This document shows, piece by piece, positions 40,777 through 49,796 of a stretch of 64,000 bases of DNA. The stretch is from RYN-111 sp046723735 (GTDB lineage Bacteria; Actinomycetota; Actinomycetes; Mycobacteriales; SCTD01): the NCBI GenBank assembly GCA_046723735.1, contig JBKOVB010000113.1:11918-75917 (forward strand). Reading direction: 5' to 3'. The notes under the pieces were generated by a model. The model did no database searches, had not been told where the DNA came from, and was given only the letters and a program-made list of their open reading frames with translations. The translations under genes were made by a program, and so were the position numbers. Numbering within the stretch: the first letter of the stretch is position 1; every line of letters starts with the position of its first letter.

Positions 40777-41576
40777 GCGGACAGCCGCTGCTTGGCGCGG
40801 GCCCGGTGGGGGCCCTGCCGCCAGGTCTCCGGTACGGCGAGAGCACCGCTGCGCAGCAGGTGCACCACCGCGGTGGCGCCCAGGTCGGTCGTCGGGAGCC
40901 CGGGCGTCCGGTACATCCGCCGCGCCCACCGCGGCAGCAGCGCGAACGCGGTCGTGCTCAGCAACGTCCACAGCGGCAGCGCCGGGAGGGCCCTCCGAGG
41001 AACCGGCGGCAGCAGGACGAACCGCGCCGCCGCCCGGGCGGGCTCGGTGGCGCGCAGCTGGGGCCGCATCGCGGCGAAGTACGCGTCCATCTCCCGCTGC
41101 GAGGACGGCACATCCCCGAGCCCGAGGAGGTGCGCGCTGCGGACCTGCTCGGCGTAGTACCCGTCGCGCTCCTCGGGGGTGAGGCGCAGCCCGCCGCGCA
41201 CCGCCGTGGTGAGGAACGACGACGTCTCGCAGCAGTGCACCCAGCGCAGCAGCTCGGGATCGTCAGCGCGGTACCGCCGACCGCTCTCTGGCTCGATCCC
41301 GGTCACCTTGGTGTGGATCCGGCGCACCTTGGACGCGGCCTGCTCGGCCTGGGACGCGGTCCCGAAGGTCGTGACGCCGACGTACTCCGCCGTACGACGA
41401 AGCCGCCCCCACGGGTCGTCACGAAACCCTGAGCTCTGGGCCACGGCCGCCATCGGCAGCGGGTGCAGGGCCTGCAGCAGCAGGGCGCGCAGCCCGCCCA
41501 GCACCATCGTCGGGTCGCCGTGCACGCGCCAGGTCACGCTGTCGGGGCCGAACAGCCCCAGCTCGTCGGAGCCCAT
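40773..41576 (-). CDS. MpaB/DUF2236-family oxygenase-like protein
   Basis: A protein of 267 residues of the ER-bound oxygenase MpaB / DUF2236 family: WRVHGDPTMVLGGLRALLLQALHP at the start, then HTKVTGIEPESGRRYRADDPELLRWVHCCETSSF with the conserved His residues in the core. Related proteins include rubber oxygenase Lcp-type b-type cytochromes. A weak leaderless -10 (CAGGAT) ends 6 nt before the ATG. The substrate is unknown. Confidence 0.82.
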   Translation of the reverse strand: MGSDELGLFGPDSVTWRVHGDPTMVLGGLRALLLQALHPLPMAAVAQSSGFRDDPWGRLRRTAEYVGVTTFGTASQAEQAASKVRRIHTKVTGIEPESGRRYRADDPELLRWVHCCETSSFLTTAVRGGLRLTPEERDGYYAEQVRSAHLLGLGDVPSSQREMDAYFAAMRPQLRATEPARAAARFVLLPPVPRRALPALPLWTLLSTTAFALLPRWARRMYRTPGLPTTDLGATAVVHLLRSGALAVPETWRQGPHRARAKQRLSA

Positions 41577-41628
41577 CCCGCCATCCTGACGGCCTCGGGC
41601 TGGTACGTCATCCCCTTCTCGGGAAGCG

Positions 41629-42822
41629 TCAGATCATCGCGCGCATCGGCCCCGGCGGCGGCTCGATGTCGATCTGGCCGAGCGCGGACACGTGGTTGAT
41701 CGAGCCGGGCACGTGGATCGCGTGAGCCAGGCCCATGTGGGCGTCGCGCCAGAACCGCTGCAGCGGATGGTCCATCCGCAGGCCGTTGCCCCCGGAGCGG
41801 GCCACGATCTCGTCGACCGCCCGCACTGCGCGCCAGGCCGCGGCCACCTGGTCGCGCCGGCCCTCCGCGCGCTCGGCGAAGGTGAAAGTCTTGCCCTTGC
41901 TCACGCCGTCGTAGAAGCGGGCCACGTTGTCCAGGAGCACGGTGCGCGAAGCCTTGATCTCCGCGCTTGCCTCGCCGATGGCGGTAAGGACGTACGGGTC
42001 GTCCTTGATCTGCGTGCCGGTGATCTGCACGCGGGTCTTCTGGTACTCGAGGTGGTGCGCCAGGGCGCCCTCGGCCATGCCGATGACGGCCGAGGTGATC
42101 CCGAGCGGGAAGACCGCGGAGAACGGCACCTGGTAGAGCGGGTTCTCGAGCCCCATCTCCCGCCCGGCGGTGCCCTCGAAGATCTTGTTGATCAGCTCGG
42201 GGCCCATGACGCGGTAGTCCGGGACGAACGCGTCCTTGACGACGATGTCCTTGCTACCGGTGCCCTTCAGTCCGACGACGTCCCAGCTGTCCGGGACGAT
42301 GGTGTAGTCCGACCGCGGGATCAGCACGTGCGCCATCTTCGGCGGCATGATCGGCGCGCCGTTCTCGTCGCCGACCAGGGCGCCGAGGAAGCACCAGTCG
42401 CAGTGGTCGGTGCCGGACGAGAACTGCCACCGGCCGGTGAAGCGGTAGCCGCCCTCGACCGGCTTGAGCACGCCCATGGGCGCGTACGGCGAGGCGATCC
42501 AGACGTCGGTGTCCGCACCCCAGATCTCCTGCCGGACGCGGTCGTCGGCGAAGGCCATCTCCCAGGGGTGGATGCCGACGATGCCGCCCAGCCAGCCGGT
42601 CGAGCCGTCGAGGGACGCCAGGCGCATCACCGCCTCGGCCCACTCGACCGGGTGGGTCTCGTACCCGCCGTACTCCTTGGGGGCGAGCATCCGCATGATC
42701 CCGACCTCGCGCAGGATCTTGGCGGCGCCCTCGGTGAGCTTGCCCTCGGCCTCGTTCGCCGGCCCGAAGGCGGCGATCTCGGCGGCACGCTCCTCGATGG
42801 CCGCCATCACGGATCCGGTCAC
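41629..42822 (-). CDS. HsaA-like flavin-dependent monooxygenase (acyl-CoA-dehydrogenase fold)
   Basis: A 397-residue protein with the acyl-CoA-dehydrogenase fold but the sequence character of two-component hydroxylases (HsaA, HpaH, DszC): MLAPKEYGGYETHPVEWAEAVMRLASLDGSTGWLGG, WQFSSGTDHCDWCFLGA, GLKGTGSKDIVVKDAFVP and RFWRDAHMGLAHAIHVPGS. These enzymes take reduced flavin from a separate reductase to hydroxylate phenols or related rings; HsaA acts in steroid degradation. No reductase is adjacent. AAGGGG precedes the GTG start. Confidence 0.78.
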   Translation of the reverse strand: MTGSVMAAIEERAAEIAAFGPANEAEGKLTEGAAKILREVGIMRMLAPKEYGGYETHPVEWAEAVMRLASLDGSTGWLGGIVGIHPWEMAFADDRVRQEIWGADTDVWIASPYAPMGVLKPVEGGYRFTGRWQFSSGTDHCDWCFLGALVGDENGAPIMPPKMAHVLIPRSDYTIVPDSWDVVGLKGTGSKDIVVKDAFVPDYRVMGPELINKIFEGTAGREMGLENPLYQVPFSAVFPLGITSAVIGMAEGALAHHLEYQKTRVQITGTQIKDDPYVLTAIGEASAEIKASRTVLLDNVARFYDGVSKGKTFTFAERAEGRRDQVAAAWRAVRAVDEIVARSGGNGLRMDHPLQRFWRDAHMGLAHAIHVPGSINHVSALGQIDIEPPPGPMRAMI

Positions 42823-42916
42823 GGTCTACCCCTTTTGCTCAGCGGTTCGTGCTCGCAGAGTGTTCAGGACGTAGCAGCAGGGCAGGCTGACGCGGGTCTC
42901 ACCCAGCGGGACAGGC

Positions 42917-43276
42917 TCAGCCGAGGTGGCGGAACTCCGGCCACAGCTGCGACCACTGTGTCCGGGGCACGCAGAGCCGCAGGCTCGCCCCGTTCTCGTC
43001 GTTGTCCACGTGGTACGGCGTGTGCAACCGCCCCAGATCCTGCACCTCGCTGCACCGCTGGTCGCCGCCACCTGCTGCCGGCGCGAGCAGGGCCAGGCCT
43101 CGTGCCAGGAGCGGGACGAGCGGCGGCTGGTCCGGATAGCCCCAAGCCGGGTGGTGCCCAGCGGTGAGGAAGTAGAGCTCGTCGCGGTGGTAGCCGTCGC
43201 GACCCGAGACCAGCAGCAGCACCAGCCCGGTAAGACCGGCGACGAGCAGCACCGGACGGCGGGCGAAGGCGCTCAC
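42917..43276 (-). pseudogene. Internally deleted GT39/ArnT-type glycosyltransferase relic
   Basis: The 119-codon frame joins the two ends of a membrane glycosyltransferase. The N-terminus ARRPVLLVAGLTGLVLLLVSG with GRDGYHRDELYFLTAGHHPAWGYPDQPPL is the catalytic-loop region of the dolichyl-phosphate-mannose mannosyltransferase family. After LLARGLALLAP it jumps to VDNDENGASLRLCVPRTQWSQLWPEFRHLG, the family's C-terminal tail. About 350-400 central residues, including all other helices, are missing, in frame and without a stop. I call it a decayed gene. Confidence 0.7.
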
Positions 43277-43295
43277 GGGCCGTGACGCTAGGCCC

Positions 43296-43391
43296 TGTCT
43301 TGCGAGATTGCCGTCAGGCGGGACCGACCGAGCCGCTCCCACGCACACGAAGCCGGCCGGAGCCGGCAGCACTCAGCGATCTCGCAAGACA
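43296..43391. repeat. Inverted repeat with GC-rich centre
   Basis: TGTCTTGCGAGAT (43296-43308) and its complement (43379-43391) enclose 70 nt that include GC-rich palindromic parts (GCCGGCCGGAGCCGGC). It lies between the glycosyltransferase relic and the next gene. It may be a mobile or REP-like repeat; the centre is not coding. Confidence 0.75.
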
Positions 43392-43411
43392 AGCAAGGGA
43401 GTGGGGCCGGG

Positions 43412-43828
43412 TCAGTCCTTCTGGCCGGTGGCGAGCCACTCGAAGTTCTCGTAGATCTTCGGCTCGCCCGACTCCTCGCGGTGGTGCAGCGCGATCGCCT
43501 TGCAGCGCTCCCAAGCCCCCGCGACCCAGAGCAGGTCGTAGACGAGGTCCTTGTCCAGCAGGCCGTTCTTCACGAAGGTCCCGATGGTCTCGTTGAAGTT
43601 GAGCACCGCGTTGACGCAGCGCGAGCCGTCGCTGCCGCGCGGGTGGTCCTTCGAGAACTGCTCGTACGACGGCGGCTTGTCGTAGCCGAAGAGCAGCTCC
43701 ATCCCGTCGCTGGCCCGCTCCGCCACCGGGGTGCTCATGATCTGGACGAGCAGCTCGGCATCCTGGCGGGTGGCCGTGCGGGTGACGGTGAGGTCGCGGG
43801 CAGACTTGGCCCTGGTCGTGGTGGGCAT
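43412..43828 (-). CDS. Conserved-looking hypothetical protein
   Basis: A soluble protein of 138 residues, largely helical: TRQDAELLVQIMSTPVAERASDGMELLFGY, SRCVNAVLNFNETIGTFVKNGLLDKDLVYDLLWVAGAWERCKAIALHHR. The helical pattern around FNETIGTFVKNGLLD resembles DUF4760-type proteins, but I cannot name a function. Isolated minus-strand gene between the inverted repeat and the exporter. Confidence 0.65.
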   Translation of the reverse strand: MPTTTRAKSARDLTVTRTATRQDAELLVQIMSTPVAERASDGMELLFGYDKPPSYEQFSKDHPRGSDGSRCVNAVLNFNETIGTFVKNGLLDKDLVYDLLWVAGAWERCKAIALHHREESGEPKIYENFEWLATGQKD

Positions 43829-43922
43829 GGTCCCCTCCGATCGGAGGCGCGCGCGGGCGGCCCGCCCCCTTCGCCGGAGTGAAGCACCGGGCCGAGCGGG
43901 TGCCTAGACCTGGGGAGTGTCG

Positions 43923-46844
43923 TCACTCCGACACGCGGGTCGCCAGCGCCGGCAGGATCTTCGCGGCCCGGCGGGCCGGTGCCAGGGTGGCCAGCAGCGA
44001 TGCGCCCAGCGTTACGACCGCCATGACACCCACGGTCCCCCACATCACCGGGAAGCCGGTCTTGATGCCCGCGAACACGGAGCTCTTCTGGTAGATGAGC
44101 CAGGTCGTCAGCACGCCCAGCACCGAGCCGAGCACGATGCCTTCGAGGGCGACGAAGCCGCTCTCCACCAGGAACGACCGCTGGATGGTCGGGGCCCGGA
44201 AGCCCAGCGCCCGCAGGATCCCGATCGTGCGGCGCCGCTCCCGGACCGCGCGGACCATGACGACGCCCAGACCCGTGATGCCGACCAGCAGCCCGAGGGC
44301 GAGGAAGCCCTCCATGAGCCGGAAGAACGCGAGGTTCGCGTCGAAGAGCCGGCGCACCGTGTCCGCCAGCGGCGTCGCCACGAGGCTGTGCTGCAGGTAC
44401 CCGGCCTGCAGCTGCGCGCCGAACGCCTTCGGGCTCACGCCGGCCCGCGTGCTGACGAGCGCGCTCGCCACCCGCGCCGACGGGCCGAACTGCTGCTCCA
44501 CCGCCGCCGCGCTCGTCACGAGCGGGAAGGACGTCGGGCTGAGCGGTGAGTAGAAGGCCTGCGCGTTGCTGAGGATCCCGGCGATGGTCTTGCGCGAGGA
44601 CAGCCCGGTGCGCATGTCGGTGACCGTGAAGGTGTCGCCGGGCTTGAAGAACTCGGCGCCTGGGCCCCCGGTGGAGCCGTAGAACGCGTCGACCGCGACG
44701 TAGTCCATGTGAGTGGCGATGGCCTGCCACACCTGGCGGTCGGTGGTGAGGCTCGACAGCCGCTTCTGGAACCGCATGGTCGCCATGCGATCCGGCGGCA
44801 CGCCCACGACGAGGGTGTCGAGGGGCTCCGCGGTCCGACGCCCGGGGTCGCTGGCTCGGGCCGCCACGGAGGTCAACGGGGCGATGCCACTCACGTCGCC
44901 GCCGTACCGGCTCTGCAGGAGCGTGCTCACCGGGCTGTCGTCGCGCAGATCACCGTTGAAGTCCAGGCGTACGTCGTAGCCCGCGGTGGCCCTGGCGATC
45001 TGCCAGTCGACGCTCTTGGTCAGCACTCCGCTGATCTCCGTGAGCAGCACCAGGACGAGCACGACGATCGTGTACATGATCAGCGTGGAGCCGGTGCGGA
45101 ACCGCTTGGCGAGCGGGTACGCCAGGCCGAGCCGACCGGCGAGACCGGCCTCGGTCGGGCGCTCCACCCACCGCCGTACCGGCCGCAGCAGCACGTGCTG
45201 GTTCTGGCTGAGCAGGATCACCGCGGAGAACGCGACGAGCGTCCCGAGCACGATGTAGACGGCCATCGAGGGCGTGTCGTAGAGCCGCGGCCGCAGCACG
45301 TTCGCGAGCAGCGTCCAGGCGAGCACGCCTGTGGAGGCCGCGGTGTACGCCGCGCGCCGGCCCCAGTACCTCGTGAGCAGCGGCGTCAGGCACAGCACCG
45401 CCAGCGACGGCAGCAGGAACACCCACAGCCCAGCACTGGAGACGACCGCGGGGACCGACAGCAGCCCGAGCAGCACCGCGGCGGTGGTGGACAGGCGAAG
45501 CGTCCGGCGCCGGGCGCGGGCCGCCGGCTCGACCTCGAGGTCCCGGATCGCCGCGATGATGTTGAAGCGGCTGATCCTCACGCTCGTGACCAGCACCGTC
45601 AGCAGCGAGATGACCAGCCCCATCGCGAAGCCGTTCACCAGGCTGGTGCGGGTGACCGCGAAGGTGACGTCCAGGCCGCTCGCGTCGACCGAGTACGAGT
45701 CGAAGATGCTCGCGGCGACCAGCGCCACCCCGCGCCCCACCAGCACGCCGAGACCCAGGCCCAGCACCCCGGCGACGACGGCGTAGACGCTGCCCTCCAG
45801 GGCGAACGCGCCGACCAGCTCCGAGCGCTTCATCCCGGCCGCACGAAGCATGCCGAGCTGGCCCTTCCGCTCCTCGGCCAGCATCACGAAGATGTTCACC
45901 AGCAGCAGCGCACCCGCGATGATCGCGAAGCTGCCGATCATGAGGAACAGCGCTCCGAGGGTGTCACCGGTCTTGTCGGCCGCGGTCAGCACCTCGTCCT
46001 TGGGCGTCTCCACCGCCGCGACCGAGCCCAGCGGTCCGAGCGCTTCGCGGATCTCACGGACCACAGTCGGCGTGAGGTCGCGCCCCTCCACCACGCCTCC
46101 GCGGTTGGACACCCAGGTGACCAGCCGGGTCTCGGGCGCAGCGGCCGACAGCGTGCCGGCGGGCAGGAACGCGTTGCGGTTCTGGTTGGCGCCGAAACCC
46201 GTCCCGGCGAGCCCACGCTCGGGGACGACCCGGCTCACGACGTACGACGAGGGGTGACCCGCGAGGTAGACCGTGACGCGGTCGCCGGCCCCCACCTCGA
46301 GAGACCGGGCCAGCGGCGCGTTGACGACGACGTGGCCGGGAGCGGGGGCCCGGCCGTCGAGCCCGGAGGGTCCGCCCTCGGCACCGAACTGCGCGGCCTG
46401 CGTGAAGTCCAGGTCCCAGGCGAGCACGCGCGGCTCGGCCAACGCCTCGCCGCTGGTCCGGCTGAGCGCCGCCGCCTGCTGGACGCGGGCGGTCAGCACG
46501 CCGTCGACGTCACGTGTGGCGTTCAGGTCGTCCCGGATCCGCTGGGCCACCTGCAGCCCGGCCGGACCGGACGAGGTCATGACCCGTTCGTCGACGGGTC
46601 CGAGGGTGCGGAAGGCGCCCTGGCGCACCGAGAAGCCCAGCGTGTCGCCCACGACGAGGGCGCCGACGATGATCGCCGTGCCGAGCATCGAGCCGGCCAC
46701 GACGAGCAACGCCTCAGTACGGCGGCGGGTGATCTGCCTCAGCGCCAGGCGACGGAGCACGCTCTGCCGCACCACGCCGACGAGGAGCACGACGAGCGCG
46801 ATCCCGAGGAGGACCAGGAGCGGAGCGGTGAGGCCGGGATACAT
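43923..46844 (-). CDS. FtsX/MacB-type ABC permease (large)
   Basis: A 973-residue permease with an N-terminal membrane region, a long extracytoplasmic domain, a FtsX core (FVMLAEERKGQLGMLRAAGMKRSELVGAF), a central four-helix part (VAFSAVILLSQNQHVLLRPV), a second extracytoplasmic domain and a C-terminal FtsX core (VRERRRTIGILRALGFRAPTIQRSF). It belongs to the actinobacterial duplicated permease type. It lies 6 bp after its ATPase. Candidate substrates are lipids or peptides; none can be named. Confidence 0.9.
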   Translation of the reverse strand: MYPGLTAPLLVLLGIALVVLLVGVVRQSVLRRLALRQITRRRTEALLVVAGSMLGTAIIVGALVVGDTLGFSVRQGAFRTLGPVDERVMTSSGPAGLQVAQRIRDDLNATRDVDGVLTARVQQAAALSRTSGEALAEPRVLAWDLDFTQAAQFGAEGGPSGLDGRAPAPGHVVVNAPLARSLEVGAGDRVTVYLAGHPSSYVVSRVVPERGLAGTGFGANQNRNAFLPAGTLSAAAPETRLVTWVSNRGGVVEGRDLTPTVVREIREALGPLGSVAAVETPKDEVLTAADKTGDTLGALFLMIGSFAIIAGALLLVNIFVMLAEERKGQLGMLRAAGMKRSELVGAFALEGSVYAVVAGVLGLGLGVLVGRGVALVAASIFDSYSVDASGLDVTFAVTRTSLVNGFAMGLVISLLTVLVTSVRISRFNIIAAIRDLEVEPAARARRRTLRLSTTAAVLLGLLSVPAVVSSAGLWVFLLPSLAVLCLTPLLTRYWGRRAAYTAASTGVLAWTLLANVLRPRLYDTPSMAVYIVLGTLVAFSAVILLSQNQHVLLRPVRRWVERPTEAGLAGRLGLAYPLAKRFRTGSTLIMYTIVVLVLVLLTEISGVLTKSVDWQIARATAGYDVRLDFNGDLRDDSPVSTLLQSRYGGDVSGIAPLTSVAARASDPGRRTAEPLDTLVVGVPPDRMATMRFQKRLSSLTTDRQVWQAIATHMDYVAVDAFYGSTGGPGAEFFKPGDTFTVTDMRTGLSSRKTIAGILSNAQAFYSPLSPTSFPLVTSAAAVEQQFGPSARVASALVSTRAGVSPKAFGAQLQAGYLQHSLVATPLADTVRRLFDANLAFFRLMEGFLALGLLVGITGLGVVMVRAVRERRRTIGILRALGFRAPTIQRSFLVESGFVALEGIVLGSVLGVLTTWLIYQKSSVFAGIKTGFPVMWGTVGVMAVVTLGASLLATLAPARRAAKILPALATRVSE

Positions 46845-46850
46845 GGCGGC

Positions 46851-47564
46851 TCACCCCACAGGCTCCGGGACGCGCAGGACGTTCTCCACGAGCTCGCCGT
46901 CGCGCATCCTCACCAGCCGGCCGGCGCGCGCCCCGATGCCCGGGTCGTGGGTGACCAGCACGATCGTCTGGCCCTCCTCGGCGTTGAGCTCGCACAGCAG
47001 GTCCATGATCTGCTCGGCCATCCGGGAGTCGAGGTTGCCGGTGGGCTCGTCGGCCCAGACGATGGCCGGCTTGCCGACGAGGGCGCGCGCGACGGTCACG
47101 CGCTGCTGCTCGCCGCCGGACAGCTCGTTGGGGCGGTGCTGTGTCCGGTGGCCGAGCCCGACCCGCTGCAGCATCGCCTCGGCCCGGGCCCGCGCCTCGG
47201 CGAGCGGTACACCCGTGAGCAGCAGCGGGAGCTCCACGTTCTCGGTCGCCGAGAAGACGGGGATGAGGTTGAAGGCCTGGAAGATGAAGCCCATCGCACG
47301 AGCACGGTGCTCGGTCCGCTTCGCGTCCGACATCGCGAACAGGTCGTTGCCCTGCACGATGACGGTGCCCTCGTCGATGTCGTCGAGCCCGGACAGGCAG
47401 TTGAGCAGGGTCGTCTTGCCGGAGCCGGAGGCTCCCATCACGGCAACGAGTTCACCCGCGTCGACCCGCAAGGTCAGCCCCTTGAGCGCCTCCACCTCGA
47501 CGCTCCCGGTGCGGTACACCTTCCGCACACCGGTCGCCTGCAGCAGCGCGTCCGTAGTGGCCAT
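46851..47564 (-). CDS. MacB/LolD-type ABC transporter ATPase
   Basis: This 237-residue ATPase has Walker A GASGSGKTT, Q-loop FIFQAFNLIPVFSATEN, signature LSGGEQQR, Walker B IVWADEPTGNLDS and VTHD. It is a paralogue of the ATPase at 14911 and pairs with the downstream large permease. A 10-bp palindrome lies about 60 bp before its start and may be an operator. Confidence 0.92.
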   Translation of the reverse strand: MATTDALLQATGVRKVYRTGSVEVEALKGLTLRVDAGELVAVMGASGSGKTTLLNCLSGLDDIDEGTVIVQGNDLFAMSDAKRTEHRARAMGFIFQAFNLIPVFSATENVELPLLLTGVPLAEARARAEAMLQRVGLGHRTQHRPNELSGGEQQRVTVARALVGKPAIVWADEPTGNLDSRMAEQIMDLLCELNAEEGQTIVLVTHDPGIGARAGRLVRMRDGELVENVLRVPEPVG

Positions 47565-47625
47565 ACCTTCACCATCCCACGCCGCAGGCGCCGCCGTGCA
47601 GGAGACAGACGTCCACCTGAGGGGG

Positions 47626-47635
47626 GACCTAGGTC
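47626..47635. promoter_or_regulatory. Palindrome upstream of the exporter operon
   Basis: GACCTAGGTC is a perfect 10-bp palindrome flanked by GGGG and ATCCC, 62 bp upstream of the exporter ATPase start. It could be an operator for the exporter operon. No regulator gene is adjacent. Confidence 0.35.
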
Positions 47636-47639
47636 ATCC

Positions 47640-48065
47640 CTAGCCGGTCTTGGCGTCGATGCTCGCGACGTGCTCCTCGGTACGGCGCAGCAGCGTCTCG
47701 AGCTCGCGGCTCACCGCCAGGAGCTGCATGGTGAGCGACCGCAGCTCGGCGACCGACGCCGCGGTGCTGTGGACGTCTGTCGCCGCGCCGCGCGTGGTGG
47801 CCAGCAGGGACTGCGCGGCGGAGAGCAGCTGCGCCACCTGGGTCTCGTTGCGCTGCAAGCTGTCACGCGTGGTGGTCGCGATCGCGAGCTGGTCGCGCAG
47901 CACCCTCAGCTGCTCCTCCGCGGTGGCCAGCTGCTTGGACAGCAACGCCTGCTGGTCGTTGACGTCGTTGCGGACCTGGCGCAGCGGCACGAGGGCCGCC
48001 GACGCCAGGCCGAGCAGGAGCAGCACCGCGATGCTGATCGCCAGGGCGCGCGTGGCTCGGGTCAC
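47640..48065 (-). CDS. Membrane-anchored coiled-coil protein
   Basis: A 141-residue protein with one N-terminal membrane helix (ALAISIAVLLLLGLASAALVPL) and a long heptad-rich extracytoplasmic region, e.g. QQALLSKQLATAEEQLRVLRDQLAIATTTRDSL. No catalytic motif is present. It may be an accessory for the exporter operon downstream on the same strand, from which it is separated by 75 bp. GTG start. Confidence 0.6.
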   Translation of the reverse strand: MTRATRALAISIAVLLLLGLASAALVPLRQVRNDVNDQQALLSKQLATAEEQLRVLRDQLAIATTTRDSLQRNETQVAQLLSAAQSLLATTRGAATDVHSTAASVAELRSLTMQLLAVSRELETLLRRTEEHVASIDAKTG

Positions 48066-48103
48066 GCACCCTCTCTACCCGGAATGTCCGGCGGTGACCA
48101 GAC

Positions 48104-49090
48104 CTACGGCGCCGGGTGGAACGCAGAGGGGCCGATGGCCAGCAACGAGCCGGGCCCTCCCGCGAGGTTCGCGCTTCCGGCGTACAGCACACCCCTGCCC
48201 CAGTCGAGGCCCGTCGGACCGGGCACGTCGGCCACCGAGACTGCGCCACCGCTGAGCCGGAACACGGTGTTCGCGAACAACGAGGCGGCGAAGATGGTGC
48301 CGTCGCCGGCAACCGCGACACCGGTCAGCGGCGGGAAGCCGCGGTGGGTCTCGACGATCGCACCGGTGGTGGCGTTGACCTTCCAGATGAAGCCCTCCAC
48401 CTCGGCGCCGAGGCCGGACACGTAAAGGAACCCGTCCGGGCCGAGCGCGATCTCGGTCGGGACCGGGTCGCAGCCGCCGTTGGGCACGCCGTTGTTGGTG
48501 GCCGTGGCGCACTCGCCCGCGAAGCTGACCGGGAAGACGGTGAGCGTGCGCATCGCGCCGTTGGAGCGGATCTCCACGATGTCGTTGCCGGCCGCGTCAC
48601 CGACCAGCACCCGGCCGGGCAGCGCGAGCACGGAGTACGGGTTGGAGATGGCGTCCTCGGTGTTCTGCGGCTGGCCGTCCGGGTTGTGCGCAAGCTCGTA
48701 GGCGAGCATGTTCGCGACCTGCTTGCTCGGTCCGCCGGGCGTGACCCGGCGCAGGGTCGTGGAGGTCGCCGCGAACGGGTCAGCTCCCTCGCTGAACGTG
48801 TAGTAGATCTGCTGGCCCTTGACCTCGACGCCAGGCGTGAAGCCCTGGTGCTGCACGACGGTCGTGACACTGCCCGTCCTGGTGTTGACGCGGTCGATCG
48901 CGCCGGCGAACGCGTCAGCCACGATCACGTCCCCGTTGGGTGCCACGGCGACGTGCAGCGGGCCGGCGAACCCCGTCGCGATGGTGCGGATGCCTTCCTG
49001 GGCGGACGCGGTGACGGCCGGTACGGCGAGTGCTGCGACCAGCCCGGTCGTGGACGCGGCCACGACGGCTGCCCGGGTGAAGCTCTTCAC
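48104..49090 (-). CDS. Secreted ScyD/ScyE-family beta-propeller protein
   Basis: A 328-residue protein with a signal peptide (VVAASTTGLVAALAVPAVTASA) and then a six-bladed propeller pattern: GFAGPLHVAVAPNGDVIVADAFAG, SNPYSVLALPGRVLVGDAAGND and PTEIALGPDGFLYVSGLG. Members related to cyanobacterial ScyD/ScyE are common in actinobacteria and have no known function there. AAAGGGGGC precedes the GTG. It is divergent to the DHFR-like gene. Confidence 0.8.
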   Translation of the reverse strand: MKSFTRAAVVAASTTGLVAALAVPAVTASAQEGIRTIATGFAGPLHVAVAPNGDVIVADAFAGAIDRVNTRTGSVTTVVQHQGFTPGVEVKGQQIYYTFSEGADPFAATSTTLRRVTPGGPSKQVANMLAYELAHNPDGQPQNTEDAISNPYSVLALPGRVLVGDAAGNDIVEIRSNGAMRTLTVFPVSFAGECATATNNGVPNGGCDPVPTEIALGPDGFLYVSGLGAEVEGFIWKVNATTGAIVETHRGFPPLTGVAVAGDGTIFAASLFANTVFRLSGGAVSVADVPGPTGLDWGRGVLYAGSANLAGGPGSLLAIGPSAFHPAP

Positions 49091-49218
49091 GGTGCCCCCT
49101 TTCGGCCCCGGCCCCCTTGCCGACGCCCGTGCTGGGGAGGCTGCCGTAGGAATCACGGGGTAGGAAGGGAAGTGACGGGACAGGACCCGTGCGGTCACGC
49201 AACGTAAGAGGAGGCCCG

Positions 49219-49785
49219 ATGAGGCGTCTCGTGCACTTCGCGTCCGTCTCCGTCGACGGGTTCATGGCAGGTCCGCACGGCGAGCTGGACTGGTCGCTCG
49301 TCGACGAGGAGGTGCACCTGCACTTCAACGAGGTGCTCGCGAAGATGGGGGCGTTCCTCGAAGGCCGGGTGACCTACGAGCTCATGGCGGACTTCTGGCC
49401 GACCGCCGACCGCAACCCGGCGAGCACCCCCGCGATGCTGGAGTTCGCCGCCATCTGGCGTGACATGCCGAAGATCGTCTACTCCCGCACGCTGGAGCGC
49501 GCGGAGTGGGCCACCACGATCCTGCGGGAGGTGGTGCCGGACGAGGTGCGCGCGCTCAAAGCCGAGCCCGGTGGCGACCTGGTGCTCGGCAGCGCCGACC
49601 TGGCCGCGACCTTCCTGCAGCACGACCTGGTCGACGAGCTCCGCTACTACGTGCACCCGGTCGTGCTCGGCCAGGGCAAACGCCTGCTCGGGCCGCGCGA
49701 CGAGCGCCTTCCCCTGCGGCTGCTGGAATCCCGCACCTTCACGAGTGGCGTCGTCCTGCTGCACTACGAGCGCGTGCGGGACTGA
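49219..49785 (+). CDS. RibD_C/dihydrofolate-reductase-fold protein
   Basis: A 188-residue reductase-fold protein: VHFASVSVDGFMAGPHGELDWS, EGRVTYELMADFWP, then DLVLGSADLAATFLQHDLVDELRYYVHPVVLGQGKRL. The core is that of the YwjB/YyaP-like DHFR family, which uses NADPH but has no proven substrate. RBS GAGGAGG precedes the ATG. Two more members lie at 59846 and 60450 with only moderate similarity. Confidence 0.85.
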   Translation: MRRLVHFASVSVDGFMAGPHGELDWSLVDEEVHLHFNEVLAKMGAFLEGRVTYELMADFWPTADRNPASTPAMLEFAAIWRDMPKIVYSRTLERAEWATTILREVVPDEVRALKAEPGGDLVLGSADLAATFLQHDLVDELRYYVHPVVLGQGKRLLGPRDERLPLRLLESRTFTSGVVLLHYERVRD

Positions 49786-49796
49786 GCAGCGCGCGC

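Noticed and set aside
44709..48425. 1238-codon plus-strand frame
   Set aside because: It is antisense to the exporter genes and shows only low-complexity sequence, a shadow of high-GC coding.
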